Positions 17,019-26,759 of a stretch of DNA of 64,000 nucleotides are shown one piece after another. The translations under genes were made by a program, and so were the position numbers. The notes under the pieces were generated by a model, which ran no database searches, was not told the origin of the DNA, and saw only the letters and a program-made list of their open reading frames with translations. The stretch comes from CAWBQO01 sp963790965 (lineage in GTDB: Bacteria > Bacteroidota > Rhodothermia > Rhodothermales > DASSAV01), in assembly GCA_963790965.1 (NCBI GenBank), contig CAWBQO010000003.1, positions 248,001 through 312,000 of the forward strand. The letters are read 5' to 3'. Each line of letters begins with the position of its first letter. Position 1 is the stretch's first letter.

Positions 17019-18044
17019 CTATCGGGAGCCGATGCGCGGCAGAAATCCCGCCGCTACGAGATCGTCTATAGGCTCATCAAAGCTGCAACTCCCGAAAGAA
17101 CCGAGTGCATTCCGCCGGGCATTCTGAATGGCCTCCGTCGGAGCCACCCAGTCGTCGACCCGAAGCGCGCTGTCGGTAAACGCGAAGCGGGCCGCGTCTT
17201 GCGCCGTGAGGATGGTTTGCACCTCACCGATGGAAAGGCCGAGATGGCCTGCAAGGACAACGGCGGCGAAAAGGTTCAAGAAGCCGTGCCGAACAACGGC
17301 TCCATCCGCGCCGAGCGTGCAAAACGGATGGTGAAGGCCCGCGGTAGCCTTCAGCGGAACGCCCGCGTCGCGGCAGCGGACGACGGCATCTGCCAGCCTC
17401 TCGGCCGTAGGGAAAGACTCTGGCGCTACGCCTCCGCAGCGAATCTTCACGCCTGCTCTGAGGGTGCCGTACTCCTGCGCCCAGCGGATCTCGCGGAGCG
17501 CGCGTCCGAACGCGGAGGCATCCTGCAGGCTGCTGCCAAGTTCGAGAAAAAGGGATGCCTTCGGACGCCCGCAGCGGTCAAGCTCCGTCTGCACGTGATC
17601 GATCAGGGTATCGATCGACAACGTTCCACCCCCCAGCGCTCCATCGGGCAGCCTGATTTCCATGCCGACGAGCGATAGTCCGTGGCCCTTGTCCACCTGG
17701 CAGAGCCGCGCAAGGCCGGCACGGACTTTAAGAAGAAGGTCACTTCCATCCTGTCCCACGTCCGAAATGAACACGACGGGCACAGGCTGCTCAAAAGGCA
17801 GAGCATCCATGCGGCGGCCGATGTGATCCAGTTCGCGCGCGGGCAGCACGAAAGGCCCGAGCATCCAGGCATAGGGGCCTTTCCGGTGCCTGATGTAGGT
17901 GGAGAGCGCATCGGGAAGCGGAAGCGCGGCGGGAGGGAAGAGTCCCGCGTACGCAACGCTACCTTCGAGCAGCGTAGTCAGCGCGGCGGGCGCAACCGCA
18001 TGGGGGTTCAAGGTCAGCGTCGGGTGGTGCGGAGGTTCGAGCAT
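17019..18044 (-). CDS. Uncharacterised protein linked to fumarylacetoacetase
   Basis: 341 residues from ATG 18044, 29 bp upstream of fahA in the same operon. I cannot assign a known domain. Recurrent features are KIRCGGVAPESFPTAERLA, and PLKATAGLHHPF about 220 residues in, which looks like an active-site strand with Lys and two His; strand-helix alternation suggests a TIM-barrel-like fold. No signal peptide or membrane helix is seen. The C-terminus (SFGSCSFDEPIDDLVAAGF) looks like a conserved cap. The operon position suggests a role beside aromatic amino acid catabolism, perhaps on a carbonyl or CoA intermediate, but this is inference only. Confidence 0.7.
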   Translation of the reverse strand: MLEPPHHPTLTLNPHAVAPAALTTLLEGSVAYAGLFPPAALPLPDALSTYIRHRKGPYAWMLGPFVLPARELDHIGRRMDALPFEQPVPVVFISDVGQDGSDLLLKVRAGLARLCQVDKGHGLSLVGMEIRLPDGALGGGTLSIDTLIDHVQTELDRCGRPKASLFLELGSSLQDASAFGRALREIRWAQEYGTLRAGVKIRCGGVAPESFPTAERLADAVVRCRDAGVPLKATAGLHHPFCTLGADGAVVRHGFLNLFAAVVLAGHLGLSIGEVQTILTAQDAARFAFTDSALRVDDWVAPTEAIQNARRNALGSFGSCSFDEPIDDLVAAGFLPRIGSR

Positions 18045-18333
18045 AGAAGGAGGCGGTTACGGAATCTATGCAATGTAAACGCTTCCGGTTACGCCTGTTC
18101 CAGAAGGAGCCTCCGGAGAACCTGCCCCTCTTTTCCTTTGTAAGAAAGCCCAAACGGTCGTACCTTCAAATGCTGTCCGCGCGGCGGAAAGCCGTCCTTT
18201 CCTGCTGAGCGGCCTTGTAGAAGGGGCAGACGCGGCGGCCGGAGGCCGTTTGCTCGCGGGCGTGCAGCCTCGTACCCGGCTTTGATCTGCGGCGTACAGG
18301 TTGCGGATGATTAATTCTTATAACATTCATACA

Positions 18334-19545
18334 ATGACCAGCACGATGATGCGATCTCCTCTCGTTATCGCGAGTGCCTTTCTCGTCCTTTTTCTCGTCG
18401 CCGCCCAGGGCGGCTGCGCTTCGGACCCCAACATCGAAGGGGCGAAGCTTGACCTGAAGAACAAGGACTATGATCGGGCGCTGACCAACGTAAATACCGC
18501 CATTCAGAAGGACCCGTCCAACGCCGAAGCTTACTGGTGGAAGGGACAGATCCTGCAGGAGCAGGCGCAGAACTCCCAGGACGTGCAGATGCACGCGCAG
18601 CTTGTATCCGACATGGCCGATGCGTACGAGAAGGCCATCGAACTGGACCCGGAGCGCGCGGACGAGGTGAACCAGCGCCTGCGAATCGCCTACTTTGCCG
18701 AATTTCAGCGCGGCGCGCAGGCCTTCAATAGAGGCAAAGAGGACGCCGCAGCTTATGACGAAGCCGTCGGGTACTTCCAGGCAGCCTCTGCGCTGCAGCC
18801 CGATTCCGTTGATGCCTACATCAACCAGGCCTATGCCCTCCTCAATGCAGGGCGCAACGACGAGGCCATTGTGCCTTTCGAAACCGCCATTGGTAAGGGA
18901 GCGAGCGATCCAGACACGTACCGTTTCCTCGCCGACCTCTACGTCGCTGCCGATCGCGGACCGGAAGCCGTGACGATGCTCGAGAAGGCCCGCACGTCCT
19001 TCCCGGAGAATACGGACATCGAGGCCCAGCTTCTGAACGCTTACATTCGTTCGGGCCAGGAAGATCGCGCAGTCGAACAGTATCAGCAGGCCATCGCGCG
19101 AGATCCTGAAAACAAGCTTTACCGCTACAATCTCGGCTCGCTCTACCTCAACGCGGAGCGCTATGACGACGCTGTGGAACAGCTTGCGCAAGCCGTTCGC
19201 ATCGATCCGGAGTATGGCGCCGCGCATTATAACCTCGGGGCCGCTTACGTCAACAAGGCAGTGGATCTCAACCAGAAGATCGGCGAACTGGACGATGCCC
19301 TCCGCGCCGACCGAAGCACGCTCAGCGCCGATCAGATCAAGGCGCGTGAGGCGGAGATCGATGCCTTGGCGCAGCAGCGCCGCGGATTTTTCCAGCAGGC
19401 CATAACGCCGCTCGAGCGCGCCCGCGACCTCATGCAGGCGGAAGGCTCCGAGACGACGCAGGTCTGCCAGGCGCTCTTCCAGTCCTACGTGCAGACGGGA
19501 CAGACCCAGAAAGCCGAGGGTGTGTCCGATTGCGCCGGGTACTAA
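18334..19545 (+). CDS. TPR-repeat lipoprotein
   Basis: 403 residues from ATG 18334 (alternatives: ATG 18307, TTG 18301, ATG 18346; no decisive ribosome site). The signal peptide (LVIASAFLVLFLVAAQ) ends in QGGC, a weak lipobox. At least five tetratricopeptide repeats follow, for example A-LTNVNTAIQKDPSNAEAYW, YINQAYALLNAGRNDEAI and YRYNLGSLYLNAERYDDAV. A charged helix near residues 300-345 interrupts the repeats. It is probably a periplasm-facing scaffold; partners are unknown. It stands alone on its strand between the fahA operon and the gamma-synthase gene. Confidence 0.8.
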   Translation: MTSTMMRSPLVIASAFLVLFLVAAQGGCASDPNIEGAKLDLKNKDYDRALTNVNTAIQKDPSNAEAYWWKGQILQEQAQNSQDVQMHAQLVSDMADAYEKAIELDPERADEVNQRLRIAYFAEFQRGAQAFNRGKEDAAAYDEAVGYFQAASALQPDSVDAYINQAYALLNAGRNDEAIVPFETAIGKGASDPDTYRFLADLYVAADRGPEAVTMLEKARTSFPENTDIEAQLLNAYIRSGQEDRAVEQYQQAIARDPENKLYRYNLGSLYLNAERYDDAVEQLAQAVRIDPEYGAAHYNLGAAYVNKAVDLNQKIGELDDALRADRSTLSADQIKAREAEIDALAQQRRGFFQQAITPLERARDLMQAEGSETTQVCQALFQSYVQTGQTQKAEGVSDCAGY

Positions 19546-19644
19546 ATCAATAGGCAGATCGCGGCCAGCGCGATCCGCAGCATGTCGGCAGCCCGGGCCT
19601 CTTCTATGTGGCTCGGGCTGCTCCATATACAATAAACGCTATCG

Positions 19645-20817
19645 ATGAAAAGCAACCAGATGAACGACGCGCAGGGTTTTGGAACGCTCGCCATTCACGC
19701 CGGACAGCAGCCGGACCCGTCCACCGGGGCCATCATGACGCCGATCTATCAGACGTCAACGTACGTGCAATCGGCTCCGGCGGAGCACCAGGGATACGAG
19801 TATTCTCGCGTATCGAATCCTACCCGAACTGCGCTCGAGGGAAACCTGGCTGCGCTGGAGGGCGCGCGATCTGCCGTTTGCTTTGCCTCCGGCGTGGCCG
19901 GCATCGACGCCATTCTGAAGAGCCTCTCGCCGGGCGCTCATGTTGTCGCGGTGAATGACCTGTATGGGGGCACGTTTCGCCTCTTCACGCAGGTGTACGA
20001 GCGCTTCGGCATTTCCTTCTCCTTTGTCGACATGACCGACCTCGATGCGACGGAGGCGGCATTGACAGAGAAGACGCGGCTGCTGTGGATCGAGACGCCC
20101 ACGAACCCGCTCCTTCGCATTGTCGATATCCAGAAGCTGTCAAGCCTTGCGAAAGCGCACGGCGTGCAGGTAGCGGTCGACAACACGTTCGCATCCCCTT
20201 ACCTCCAGCAGCCCCTCAGACTTGGGGCCGACATGGTGCTTCACTCTGCGACGAAGTACCTCGGCGGGCACTCGGACGTGATCGGCGGCGTGGTTTGTAC
20301 GAATGATGAAGCGTGGGAGGAACGGCTTCGTTTCCAGATCAAGAGCAGCGGCGCTTCGCCGGGTCCTATGGACTGCTTCCTGGTTCTGCGCGGCACCAAG
20401 ACCCTCCACATCCGGATGCAGCGGCACTGCGAAAATGCGAGGCAGATCGCGGAATATCTATCGCAGCACGCGAAAGTCAGTCGTGTGTTTTATCCCGGTC
20501 TCGCAGATGATCCCGGCCACGCGCTCGCCGCTGCGCAGATGCGCGATTTCGGCGGCATGATCTCCTTTGTGCTGCAGGATGACCGAGTTGAGACTGCCCG
20601 CCGCGTTCTCTCCGGCACCCGCCTGTTTGCCCTCGCGGAAAGCCTCGGCGGCGTCGAAAGTTTGATCGAGCACCCGGCCACTATGACCCACGCTTCCGTT
20701 CCGCGCGAAACCCGCGTTCAAGCCGGTCTGGAAGACTCGCTCATTCGTCTCTCCGTAGGGATCGAAGACGCCGACGACCTCATTCGTGATCTCGATGAGG
20801 CATTGACAGCCGCGTGA
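19645..20817 (+). CDS. metB: Cystathionine gamma-synthase/gamma-lyase family PLP enzyme
   Basis: 390 residues from ATG 19645. Family motifs: GFGTLAIHAGQ at the start, SNPTRTALE, the FASGVAGI phosphate-binding region, VDNTFASPYLQQP (D179 contacts the pyridine nitrogen), and the PLP lysine K204 in HSATKYLGGHSD. It forms or cleaves cystathionine in methionine and cysteine metabolism. Synthase, lyase and O-succinylhomoserine sulfhydrylase activities cannot be separated by eye, so the symbol is provisional. A strong hairpin follows the stop. Confidence 0.85.
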   Translation: MKSNQMNDAQGFGTLAIHAGQQPDPSTGAIMTPIYQTSTYVQSAPAEHQGYEYSRVSNPTRTALEGNLAALEGARSAVCFASGVAGIDAILKSLSPGAHVVAVNDLYGGTFRLFTQVYERFGISFSFVDMTDLDATEAALTEKTRLLWIETPTNPLLRIVDIQKLSSLAKAHGVQVAVDNTFASPYLQQPLRLGADMVLHSATKYLGGHSDVIGGVVCTNDEAWEERLRFQIKSSGASPGPMDCFLVLRGTKTLHIRMQRHCENARQIAEYLSQHAKVSRVFYPGLADDPGHALAAAQMRDFGGMISFVLQDDRVETARRVLSGTRLFALAESLGGVESLIEHPATMTHASVPRETRVQAGLEDSLIRLSVGIEDADDLIRDLDEALTAA

Positions 20818-20819
20818 TC

Positions 20820-20859
20820 GGCGAGACCGGAGGGGGCCGCAGCCTCCTCCGGTCTCGCC
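20820..20859. terminator. Bidirectional terminator between convergent genes
   Basis: A 14-bp perfect stem (ggcgagaccggagg against cctccggtctcgcc) with a 12-nt loop lies in the 46-bp gap between the gamma-synthase stop and the E1 stop on the other strand. It lacks a long U-run. Confidence 0.6.
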
Positions 20860-20863
20860 TCAC

Positions 20864-23014
20864 TCAGTAGGAGAGCAGTCGGCGAACGTCCACAAGGATC
20901 CCCTCTTCCTGCGGCAGCACGGCTCTTTCAAGCGGGTCCGCGAAAGGTATGGGCGTGAACGCGCCGCCGTGCCGGAAAACCGGGGCGTCCAGCGAGCCAA
21001 ACGCATCGCGGTTGATCTGCGCCGCAATCTCCGCCCCGAAGCCGCCGAACTCGTGGTCCTCGTATAGCACGAAGGCGCGGTTGGTCCGGCGAACCGACTC
21101 GAGGATCGTCTCCATGTCCAGCGGCACCATCGTTCGTATGTCGATGATCTCGACGGAAACGCCTTCTTTCTCCAGCGTCCGTGCGACGTTCAGCGCCTTG
21201 TAAACCATCATCCCGTACGTGACGATGCTGAGGTCTGTGCCGGTGGCTACGGTACGTGCCTTGCCGAAAGGCAGAAGGTATTCGGCGTCCGGCTCTGGCG
21301 AGCGCGCGGCAGCCATGCGGTAGAGCGCCTTGTGCTCGAGGAAGAGCACGGGGTCCTGCATCCGGATGGCAGACTTCAGAAGGCCCTTCGCGTCCGCCGC
21401 GGAGGAGGGTAGCGCGATCTTGAACCCCGGCATGTGGGCGAAGAAGGCTTCGATGTTCTGCGAGTGGCACAGGCCGCCGTGGATGTATCCGCCAATCGGC
21501 ACGCGAATTACCATGGGGCAGCCCCAAACGCCGTTGGAGCGATAGCGGAAGGAAGCCACCTGGTTGCGCAACTGCTGCAAGGAAGGCCAGATGTAATCGC
21601 CGAACTGGATCTCCACAATGGGCTTGAACCCCGCGGCGCTCATGCCGACGGCCGTGCCGATGATCGAGTTTTCCGCCAGCGGCGAATTGAAACAGCGCGC
21701 CGCGCCAAAGCGGTTTGTGAGTTCTCGCGTGGCCGTAAAGACGCCTCCCTTACCGTGCGCCACGTCCTCGCCATAGACGACGATCCGTTCGTCCCGCTCC
21801 ATCTCCTCATGCAAAGCGTGATTGATGGCGTCAACGAACACAATGGGCGCGCCGCTCGGCTGCGTCTTTTCGAACTCTATACCCGTGTCTCCTTCGAAGA
21901 ACACGTGCTTCGTTGCCGTATCAGGATCAGGATCGGCCTGCTCGGCCGCCCACTTGGCCACGTCGTCCACCTCCTTCGTGACTTCGGCGCGCAGCGACTT
22001 GATACGCGCTTCGTCGAGAATGCCGGCTTCAACGAGCTGCAATTCCAGCTTCGCTATCGGGTCGATGAGCTTGTCCTGCTCCAGCTCCTCCGGCGTGCGG
22101 TATTTGGCGTCGTTGTCGGAGGAAGAGTGGGGGAGAAGGCGAACCACATCCGCGTGAAGCAGCACGGGACCTTTGCCCGCGCGAATATGCTCGAGAACAG
22201 CTTTTCCGGCGGCATAAACCTTAAAGAAGTCCGTGCCATCCACGTGCGCCCGGCTGAGGCCTTCGTAGCCGCGGGCCAGTTTGAATGCGGATCCACCGGC
22301 GGTCTGGTCTGCAACCGGGACCGAAATGGCGTACTTGTTATCCTGAACAAGGAACAGCACAGGAGCCGCCACGCGCGCGGCCCAGTTCAGCGCCTCGTGA
22401 AAAGCGCCCTGCGACGTAGCGCCGTCGCCGCATGAACAGTAAACATAATCGTCCGTGCCTTCGCGCTGCACCGCGAGCGCCACGCCGAGCGCCGGAAGGA
22501 ACTGCGCCCCTACAGAAGAGGAAATGGGCAGGACATTCAGGTCCGTATTGCCGAAATGCTCCGCCATCTGGCGTCCGCCGGAGTTCGGGTCGTCGGCTTT
22601 GGCGAGGTGGTGGAGCAGAATATTCTTGGTTGTCGCTCCGAGGGACAGGTAGGTACACATGTCCCTGTAGTAGAAGCTGAACCAGTCCTTACCCGGCCGC
22701 GAAAGCGCTGCCACGGCCGCCTGCACTGCTTCGTGCCCCGCCGCGCCGATGTGAAAGAACCCCTTGCCCTGCTTCAAGAGCGTCAGCATTTTCTCGTCGA
22801 GCCGACGGGAGAGCAGCATCGTCCGGTAGACGCCGAGCAGCTGCTCAGGCTCGAAAGAATCGGGGCCAACCGGTTCAATCTCGAAGTCGCCATCATAGCC
22901 CGATGGCAAGGCATCGGCACCGGCGTTCTCCGGCGTGTCTATCTGGTCTATCAGTTCCGTAGCGGAGAGGCCAGACGGGTCTTCTCCATTCGTGCCTTTG
23001 CGCGTTCTCTTCAT
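20864..23014 (-). CDS. 2-oxoacid dehydrogenase E1, fused alpha and beta subunits
   Basis: 716 residues from ATG 23014. The alpha part (about 55-360) has the ThDP motif GDG (196-198) ending in QDNKYAIS, and RDMCTYLSLG. The beta part starts near residue 385 (VFVDAINHALHEEMERD) and holds YGEDVAHGKGGVF, FNSPLAENSIIG and the transketolase C-terminal domain. The enzyme decarboxylates a 2-oxoacid and passes the acyl group to the E2 lipoyl domain. The fused form is common in Bacteroidota-type genomes and is usually annotated as branched-chain or pyruvate dehydrogenase E1; the true substrate is not evident. E2 and E3 genes are not in the window. A two-component pair lies upstream on the same strand, 234 bp away. 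Confidence 0.9.
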   Translation of the reverse strand: MKRTRKGTNGEDPSGLSATELIDQIDTPENAGADALPSGYDGDFEIEPVGPDSFEPEQLLGVYRTMLLSRRLDEKMLTLLKQGKGFFHIGAAGHEAVQAAVAALSRPGKDWFSFYYRDMCTYLSLGATTKNILLHHLAKADDPNSGGRQMAEHFGNTDLNVLPISSSVGAQFLPALGVALAVQREGTDDYVYCSCGDGATSQGAFHEALNWAARVAAPVLFLVQDNKYAISVPVADQTAGGSAFKLARGYEGLSRAHVDGTDFFKVYAAGKAVLEHIRAGKGPVLLHADVVRLLPHSSSDNDAKYRTPEELEQDKLIDPIAKLELQLVEAGILDEARIKSLRAEVTKEVDDVAKWAAEQADPDPDTATKHVFFEGDTGIEFEKTQPSGAPIVFVDAINHALHEEMERDERIVVYGEDVAHGKGGVFTATRELTNRFGAARCFNSPLAENSIIGTAVGMSAAGFKPIVEIQFGDYIWPSLQQLRNQVASFRYRSNGVWGCPMVIRVPIGGYIHGGLCHSQNIEAFFAHMPGFKIALPSSAADAKGLLKSAIRMQDPVLFLEHKALYRMAAARSPEPDAEYLLPFGKARTVATGTDLSIVTYGMMVYKALNVARTLEKEGVSVEIIDIRTMVPLDMETILESVRRTNRAFVLYEDHEFGGFGAEIAAQINRDAFGSLDAPVFRHGGAFTPIPFADPLERAVLPQEEGILVDVRRLLSY

Positions 23015-23184
23015 GGGACCAGTCGTTTAGGTTCAGGGAGCCGCACCGGCCACCTACGAACAACCTTTCGTATGGCGTGCCGCGCAACCGACAAAGTACC
23101 GCCGTTATCGCGAAACGTAAAGCCGAACAAGCGTTCTTCACGTCGACTCCACGAGGCAGCGCATGGACGCAACAGGACACATCG

Positions 23185-23224
23185 CCCGGCACCTATATTC
23201 TTCCTCTTGGGACGATGTGCCGGG
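23185..23224. promoter_or_regulatory. Inverted repeat upstream of E1
   Basis: An 8-bp inverted repeat cccggcac/gtgccggg with a 24-nt spacer lies in the gap between the histidine kinase stop and the E1 start. It has no U-run, so an operator is as likely as a weak terminator. Confidence 0.2.
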
Positions 23225-23248
23225 TCTACGGTTTCAATATGGAGCGGA

Positions 23249-24643
23249 TCAGCCCTCTTCTGTCTCCATGACTGGAGCAAGCGGAAGTTCGAACCAGAAG
23301 CGGGTGCCGCGTCCGGGCGTGCTCTCTACGTGGATGGGTTCGCCGTGGGCGTGAAGGATCTGCTTGACAATGCTCAGTCCGAGTCCAGTGCCCCCGCTCT
23401 TCCTCGACCGGTCCGGGTCGACGCGGTAGAAGCGCTCGTAGATGCGTTCGATATGCTCGTCTGGAATGCCGCGCCCCGTGTCGACTATTTCGATACGCAC
23501 TTTGTCCAACCGGCGGCGGAAACGGCAGCGAACGGTGCCTTCGTCGGTGTAAGAGATGGCGTTGTCAATCAGGTTGGTGAACACCTGGCGGATACGGTTG
23601 CGATCAGCAAGAACCCGAATGGGCGGATTGGCGGTCTCCAGCGAAAGGTGCTTTTCGGCTGCCTTCAGGCCAAGAATGTCCGTGACTTCATCGACAAGGT
23701 CGCTCAGCTCAAAGACCTTAGTGCGGATGAGGTCCTCCCGATACTCGAGCCGCGCGATCTCGATCAGATCGTTGAACAGATTGTTGAGGCGCTGGAGATT
23801 TGAAAGACCTTTTTCAGCATACCGCAGCCGGATGCCGTCGCTAAGCGTGCTCGATCCAAGCGCCTCAAGATATCCACTTACGGCAAAGATCGGGTTTCGC
23901 ACCTCGTGGGAGACATTGCCGATGAACTCGTTCTGGACCTGAGCCATGCGGTTCAGTTCGTCGATCTGGTTCTGGAAGCTGCCTGCCATGCGGTTCAGGC
24001 TTTGCTCCAGGTCCTGAAACTCCCGCGCGCGCGTATCGATCTCGATGCGCTCCTCAACCCGACCTTCGACGATGTTTCGAGCGCTTTCGGTGATCGCCGT
24101 GAGCGGGCGGGTGATCTGCCGCGAAGCGACCCAGCTCCCGAGCAGTGCCAGAAGCAGCGCCAGCAAGGTCGCGCTTATCAGGCCGATCTCCAGTCTGCGG
24201 ACGAGTCCGAGCAGCGCGGGCTTCGGGTTGCTCACAGACGCGGCATAGCGCTGCTCCGGCCGGACGATCGTTATCTGGAGCACCGCAGGGCCGCCGTTCT
24301 CCCTTACCCGCGAGAAGGTCTCGCTCGCCGCACCCGTTCCGGGCGCTTCTGTCACCGGGACGAGCCGTATACGAAGACCCGTCAGGCGGCTCGCCGCTTC
24401 GGCTGCCTCCTCACGGGCAGCCGGCGTCGCAGCTTCGTCCAGCACGGCCGTGATCCGGGACGCCTCCACCCGAAGGTCATTCCGGGTGGCACGGTGTACA
24501 TCCTGATGCAGAACGAGCGCGATGTACAACGCCACTCCGACCACAGCCGCTCCTACGAAGAGCGCAAACGTGAGCATCATCCACGTCTGTGTAGACGCAC
24601 GCGCCGGAAGAATGGCCGAGAGAAGACGTTGCAACCCGTTCAT
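23249..24643 (-). CDS. Sensor histidine kinase (PhoR-like, HAMP)
   Basis: 464 residues. Two membrane helices (about 24-46 and 153-173) enclose a periplasmic sensor of roughly 105 residues with no recognised fold. A HAMP domain follows (RQITRPLTAITESARNIVEG), then a HisKA dimerisation domain with the phosphorylatable H246 in NVSHEVRNPIF. The ATPase part has N box NLIDNAISYT, G1 box DTGRGIPDEH and G2 box GGTGLGLSIVKQ. It would autophosphorylate and pass phosphate to the response regulator encoded 43 bp upstream on the same strand. The signal is unknown. The C-terminus is complete. Confidence 0.92.
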   Translation of the reverse strand: MNGLQRLLSAILPARASTQTWMMLTFALFVGAAVVGVALYIALVLHQDVHRATRNDLRVEASRITAVLDEAATPAAREEAAEAASRLTGLRIRLVPVTEAPGTGAASETFSRVRENGGPAVLQITIVRPEQRYAASVSNPKPALLGLVRRLEIGLISATLLALLLALLGSWVASRQITRPLTAITESARNIVEGRVEERIEIDTRAREFQDLEQSLNRMAGSFQNQIDELNRMAQVQNEFIGNVSHEVRNPIFAVSGYLEALGSSTLSDGIRLRYAEKGLSNLQRLNNLFNDLIEIARLEYREDLIRTKVFELSDLVDEVTDILGLKAAEKHLSLETANPPIRVLADRNRIRQVFTNLIDNAISYTDEGTVRCRFRRRLDKVRIEIVDTGRGIPDEHIERIYERFYRVDPDRSRKSGGTGLGLSIVKQILHAHGEPIHVESTPGRGTRFWFELPLAPVMETEEG

Positions 24644-24686
24644 GAAGAAGCCTTTCGACTCAGAGGCGTGCCGCCGGTGGTCAACT

Positions 24687-25394
24687 TCAGGCTTCTATCG
24701 TGCTGTCCTCGACAAAACGGTACCCGACGCCACGAACCGTCTGGACATGAGCCGCATATCCGCCGAGCTTTTCTCTCAGGTTCTTGATGTGCGCGTCCAC
24801 CGTCCGGTCCGTCACCATCATGGCATCTTTCCAGATCGTTTCAAGAAGCTGCGGGCGAGTGAACGCTTTGCGAGGATGGCGCACGAGATAACGCAGCAAC
24901 TCGAACTCGGTCAGCGTAAGGCCGAGGTCTTCGCCGCGCAGCACGGCGCGATATTCGTCTTCGTAGATCGTAAGATCGCCCACCTGCATGTCGTGGCTCT
25001 CCTCGATTCCCGCGCGACGGAGGACGGCCTTCACGTGCGCGATCACGACCTGCGGCGAAACCGGCTTCGTCAGGTAGTCGTCCGCGCCGAGCATTAGCCC
25101 GCGAACCTGATCTTCTTCCTCGATCTTCGCGCTGAGAAAGATGATCGGAATGGATTCGGTATCCGACCAGGAGCGAAGCCGGCGGCACACTTCGTAGCCG
25201 TCGAGTTGCGGGAGCATAATGTCGAGAATAACGAGGTCGGTCTTCTCGGATGCCTTGTCCAGCGCCTCCTGCCCGTCGAGCGCCGTATCGACGTGGTAGC
25301 CTTCCTGTGTCAGAAAATGCGAGAGAATGTCAACGATGTCCTCCTCGTCATCTACGACCAGGATGTTAACCTCGGATGCGTCTGCTTTGCTCAT
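24687..25394 (-). CDS. OmpR/PhoB-family response regulator
   Basis: 235 residues. The receiver domain has the acidic pair VVDDEED, phosphoacceptor D58 in VILDIMLP, and K110 in YLTKP. The winged-helix DNA-binding domain (about 135-230) contains LTLTEFELLRYLV and TVDAHIKNLREKLG and ends with VRGVGYRF. It is first in a two-gene operon with the histidine kinase that follows after 43 bp. Targets are not evident; the E1 gene downstream is a possible one by position only. Confidence 0.93.
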   Translation of the reverse strand: MSKADASEVNILVVDDEEDIVDILSHFLTQEGYHVDTALDGQEALDKASEKTDLVILDIMLPQLDGYEVCRRLRSWSDTESIPIIFLSAKIEEEDQVRGLMLGADDYLTKPVSPQVVIAHVKAVLRRAGIEESHDMQVGDLTIYEDEYRAVLRGEDLGLTLTEFELLRYLVRHPRKAFTRPQLLETIWKDAMMVTDRTVDAHIKNLREKLGGYAAHVQTVRGVGYRFVEDSTIEA

Positions 25395-25538
25395 GTCGGG
25401 GCGTCGCGGAAAAATGGAGCGTTTATGAAGAAGTGCCGCTTGTACGAAACTGCATGAAGATAATGTTTCCGTTCAAAACGAGTATCGCTTTTCGCGCGCC
25501 GCTTCAATTCGGCAGAGAAGGCCACTCGTGCAGGTGCG

Positions 25539-26759
25539 TCACGCCGGACCGCCGCCGTTCGTGTATAGCCGAGGCACCCGCGCGCTGACACGGCAGGTGA
25601 TCTCGTACGGTATCGTGTCTGCCCATAGGGCGACTTCGTTCGCCGCCGGTCCGCCCTCGCCGAAGAGCACCACGCGGTCTCCGATCTCGACCGCCTCGCC
25701 CGGGCCGCCAGGCTCGCCGAGATCGACCATAAACATGTCCATGCAAACGGATCCGACCTGTCCGTATCGCTCCCCTCGGATGCCGACACCGGCGCGATTG
25801 GACACCTGGCGCGGGTACCCGTCGGCGTAGCCCGCTCCGACCGTCGCAACGATGCGGCGGGTAGGAGCGTGCCACCGCCGCCCGTAGGAAACGGACGTGC
25901 CGGGGGGCACGGTCTTCAGGTGCGTGACGCGCGAGACGAACTGCATCACCGGGCGCAGATCCGCCGCGGCCGCAATGAGCGGCAAGTTCAACAGACCGTA
26001 CAAGGAGATGCCGGTTCGAACGAGGACGCGGTCGAAAGGGGCGTACGTCTCGGTATACCGAAGCAGGGCCGCGCTGTTGGCCAGGTGGACGAACGCCGCT
26101 TCATCGCCGTACTGCCGCACAACGGCCGCAAAGCGCTCTGTTTGCTCGGCCGTGTAAGATTCGGTTTCCTCGTCGGCCATGGCGAAGTGGGTCCACAGAC
26201 CGATGATCTCCGCTGCGCCGGACGCCTTTAATTGAGATATCGCCTTGCCGACCTCCTCCGGCGTCAGGCCAAGCCGTCCCATGCCGGTTTCAACCTTGAC
26301 GTGAACTTTGAAGCGGCCGGCCTTGCGCGCCGCAGCGACGAGCGGTTCGATCGCCGTGAGCGACGGAATCGTCGCCTCCAGATCATAACGCGGGTAATAG
26401 GGGAGGCTCTCCGGCAGCGGTGCCCCAAACACGTGGATGGGCGCGTCGATGCCCGCTTGCCGCAACGCTATGCCCTCCGGCACCGTTGCAACTGCAAACC
26501 GCTCCACACCTTCCCGGCGCAGCGCGTGCGCGACTTCAACCGCGCCATGCCCGTATGCGTCTGCTTTGACCACTGCAACGAGGTGCGCCTCGCCCGCCCG
26601 CGCTTGCAATTTCCGTGCGTTGTGCCGAAGGTTGGCAAGATCGATGTGCGCTACAGTCGGCGAAAGCGCGTCGATCTCTTCCGCGGTAGGTTCTGAAACG
26701 AGAAGGCTCTGGTCGTCCTGCATTTCGGTGGCAAGGGATTGAGAAGGGGCATTCATCAT
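25539..26759 (-). CDS. alr: Alanine racemase
   Basis: 406 residues; two adjacent ATGs (26759 and 26756) are possible starts. The PLP lysine is K65 in VVKADAYGHGA, and the catalytic tyrosine lies in VGAGYADGYPR. The second domain shows GRVCMD-like GSVCMDMFMVDL and ends in YEITCRVSARVPR. The N-terminus carries about 30 extra polar residues before the first strand. The enzyme interconverts L- and D-alanine for peptidoglycan. The SRP RNA gene lies 100 bp upstream on the same strand, separated by its own terminator. Confidence 0.94.
   Translation of the reverse strand: MMNAPSQSLATEMQDDQSLLVSEPTAEEIDALSPTVAHIDLANLRHNARKLQARAGEAHLVAVVKADAYGHGAVEVAHALRREGVERFAVATVPEGIALRQAGIDAPIHVFGAPLPESLPYYPRYDLEATIPSLTAIEPLVAAARKAGRFKVHVKVETGMGRLGLTPEEVGKAISQLKASGAAEIIGLWTHFAMADEETESYTAEQTERFAAVVRQYGDEAAFVHLANSAALLRYTETYAPFDRVLVRTGISLYGLLNLPLIAAAADLRPVMQFVSRVTHLKTVPPGTSVSYGRRWHAPTRRIVATVGAGYADGYPRQVSNRAGVGIRGERYGQVGSVCMDMFMVDLGEPGGPGEAVEIGDRVVLFGEGGPAANEVALWADTIPYEITCRVSARVPRLYTNGGGPA

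Noticed and set aside
18068..18208. 46-codon basic open frame on the plus strand before the TPR gene
   Set aside because: The nearest Shine-Dalgarno-like sequence (aaggagg) is 13 bp away, too far, and codon use shows no clear GC3 bias.
18166..19632. Long open frame antisense to the TPR lipoprotein
   Set aside because: It mirrors a strongly coding GC-rich gene, contains no domain pattern, and has no ribosome site; it is a codon-bias shadow.
22556..23803. 415-codon open frame antisense to E1 and the histidine kinase
   Set aside because: Both genes on the opposite strand have complete motifs; the antisense frame is a shadow.
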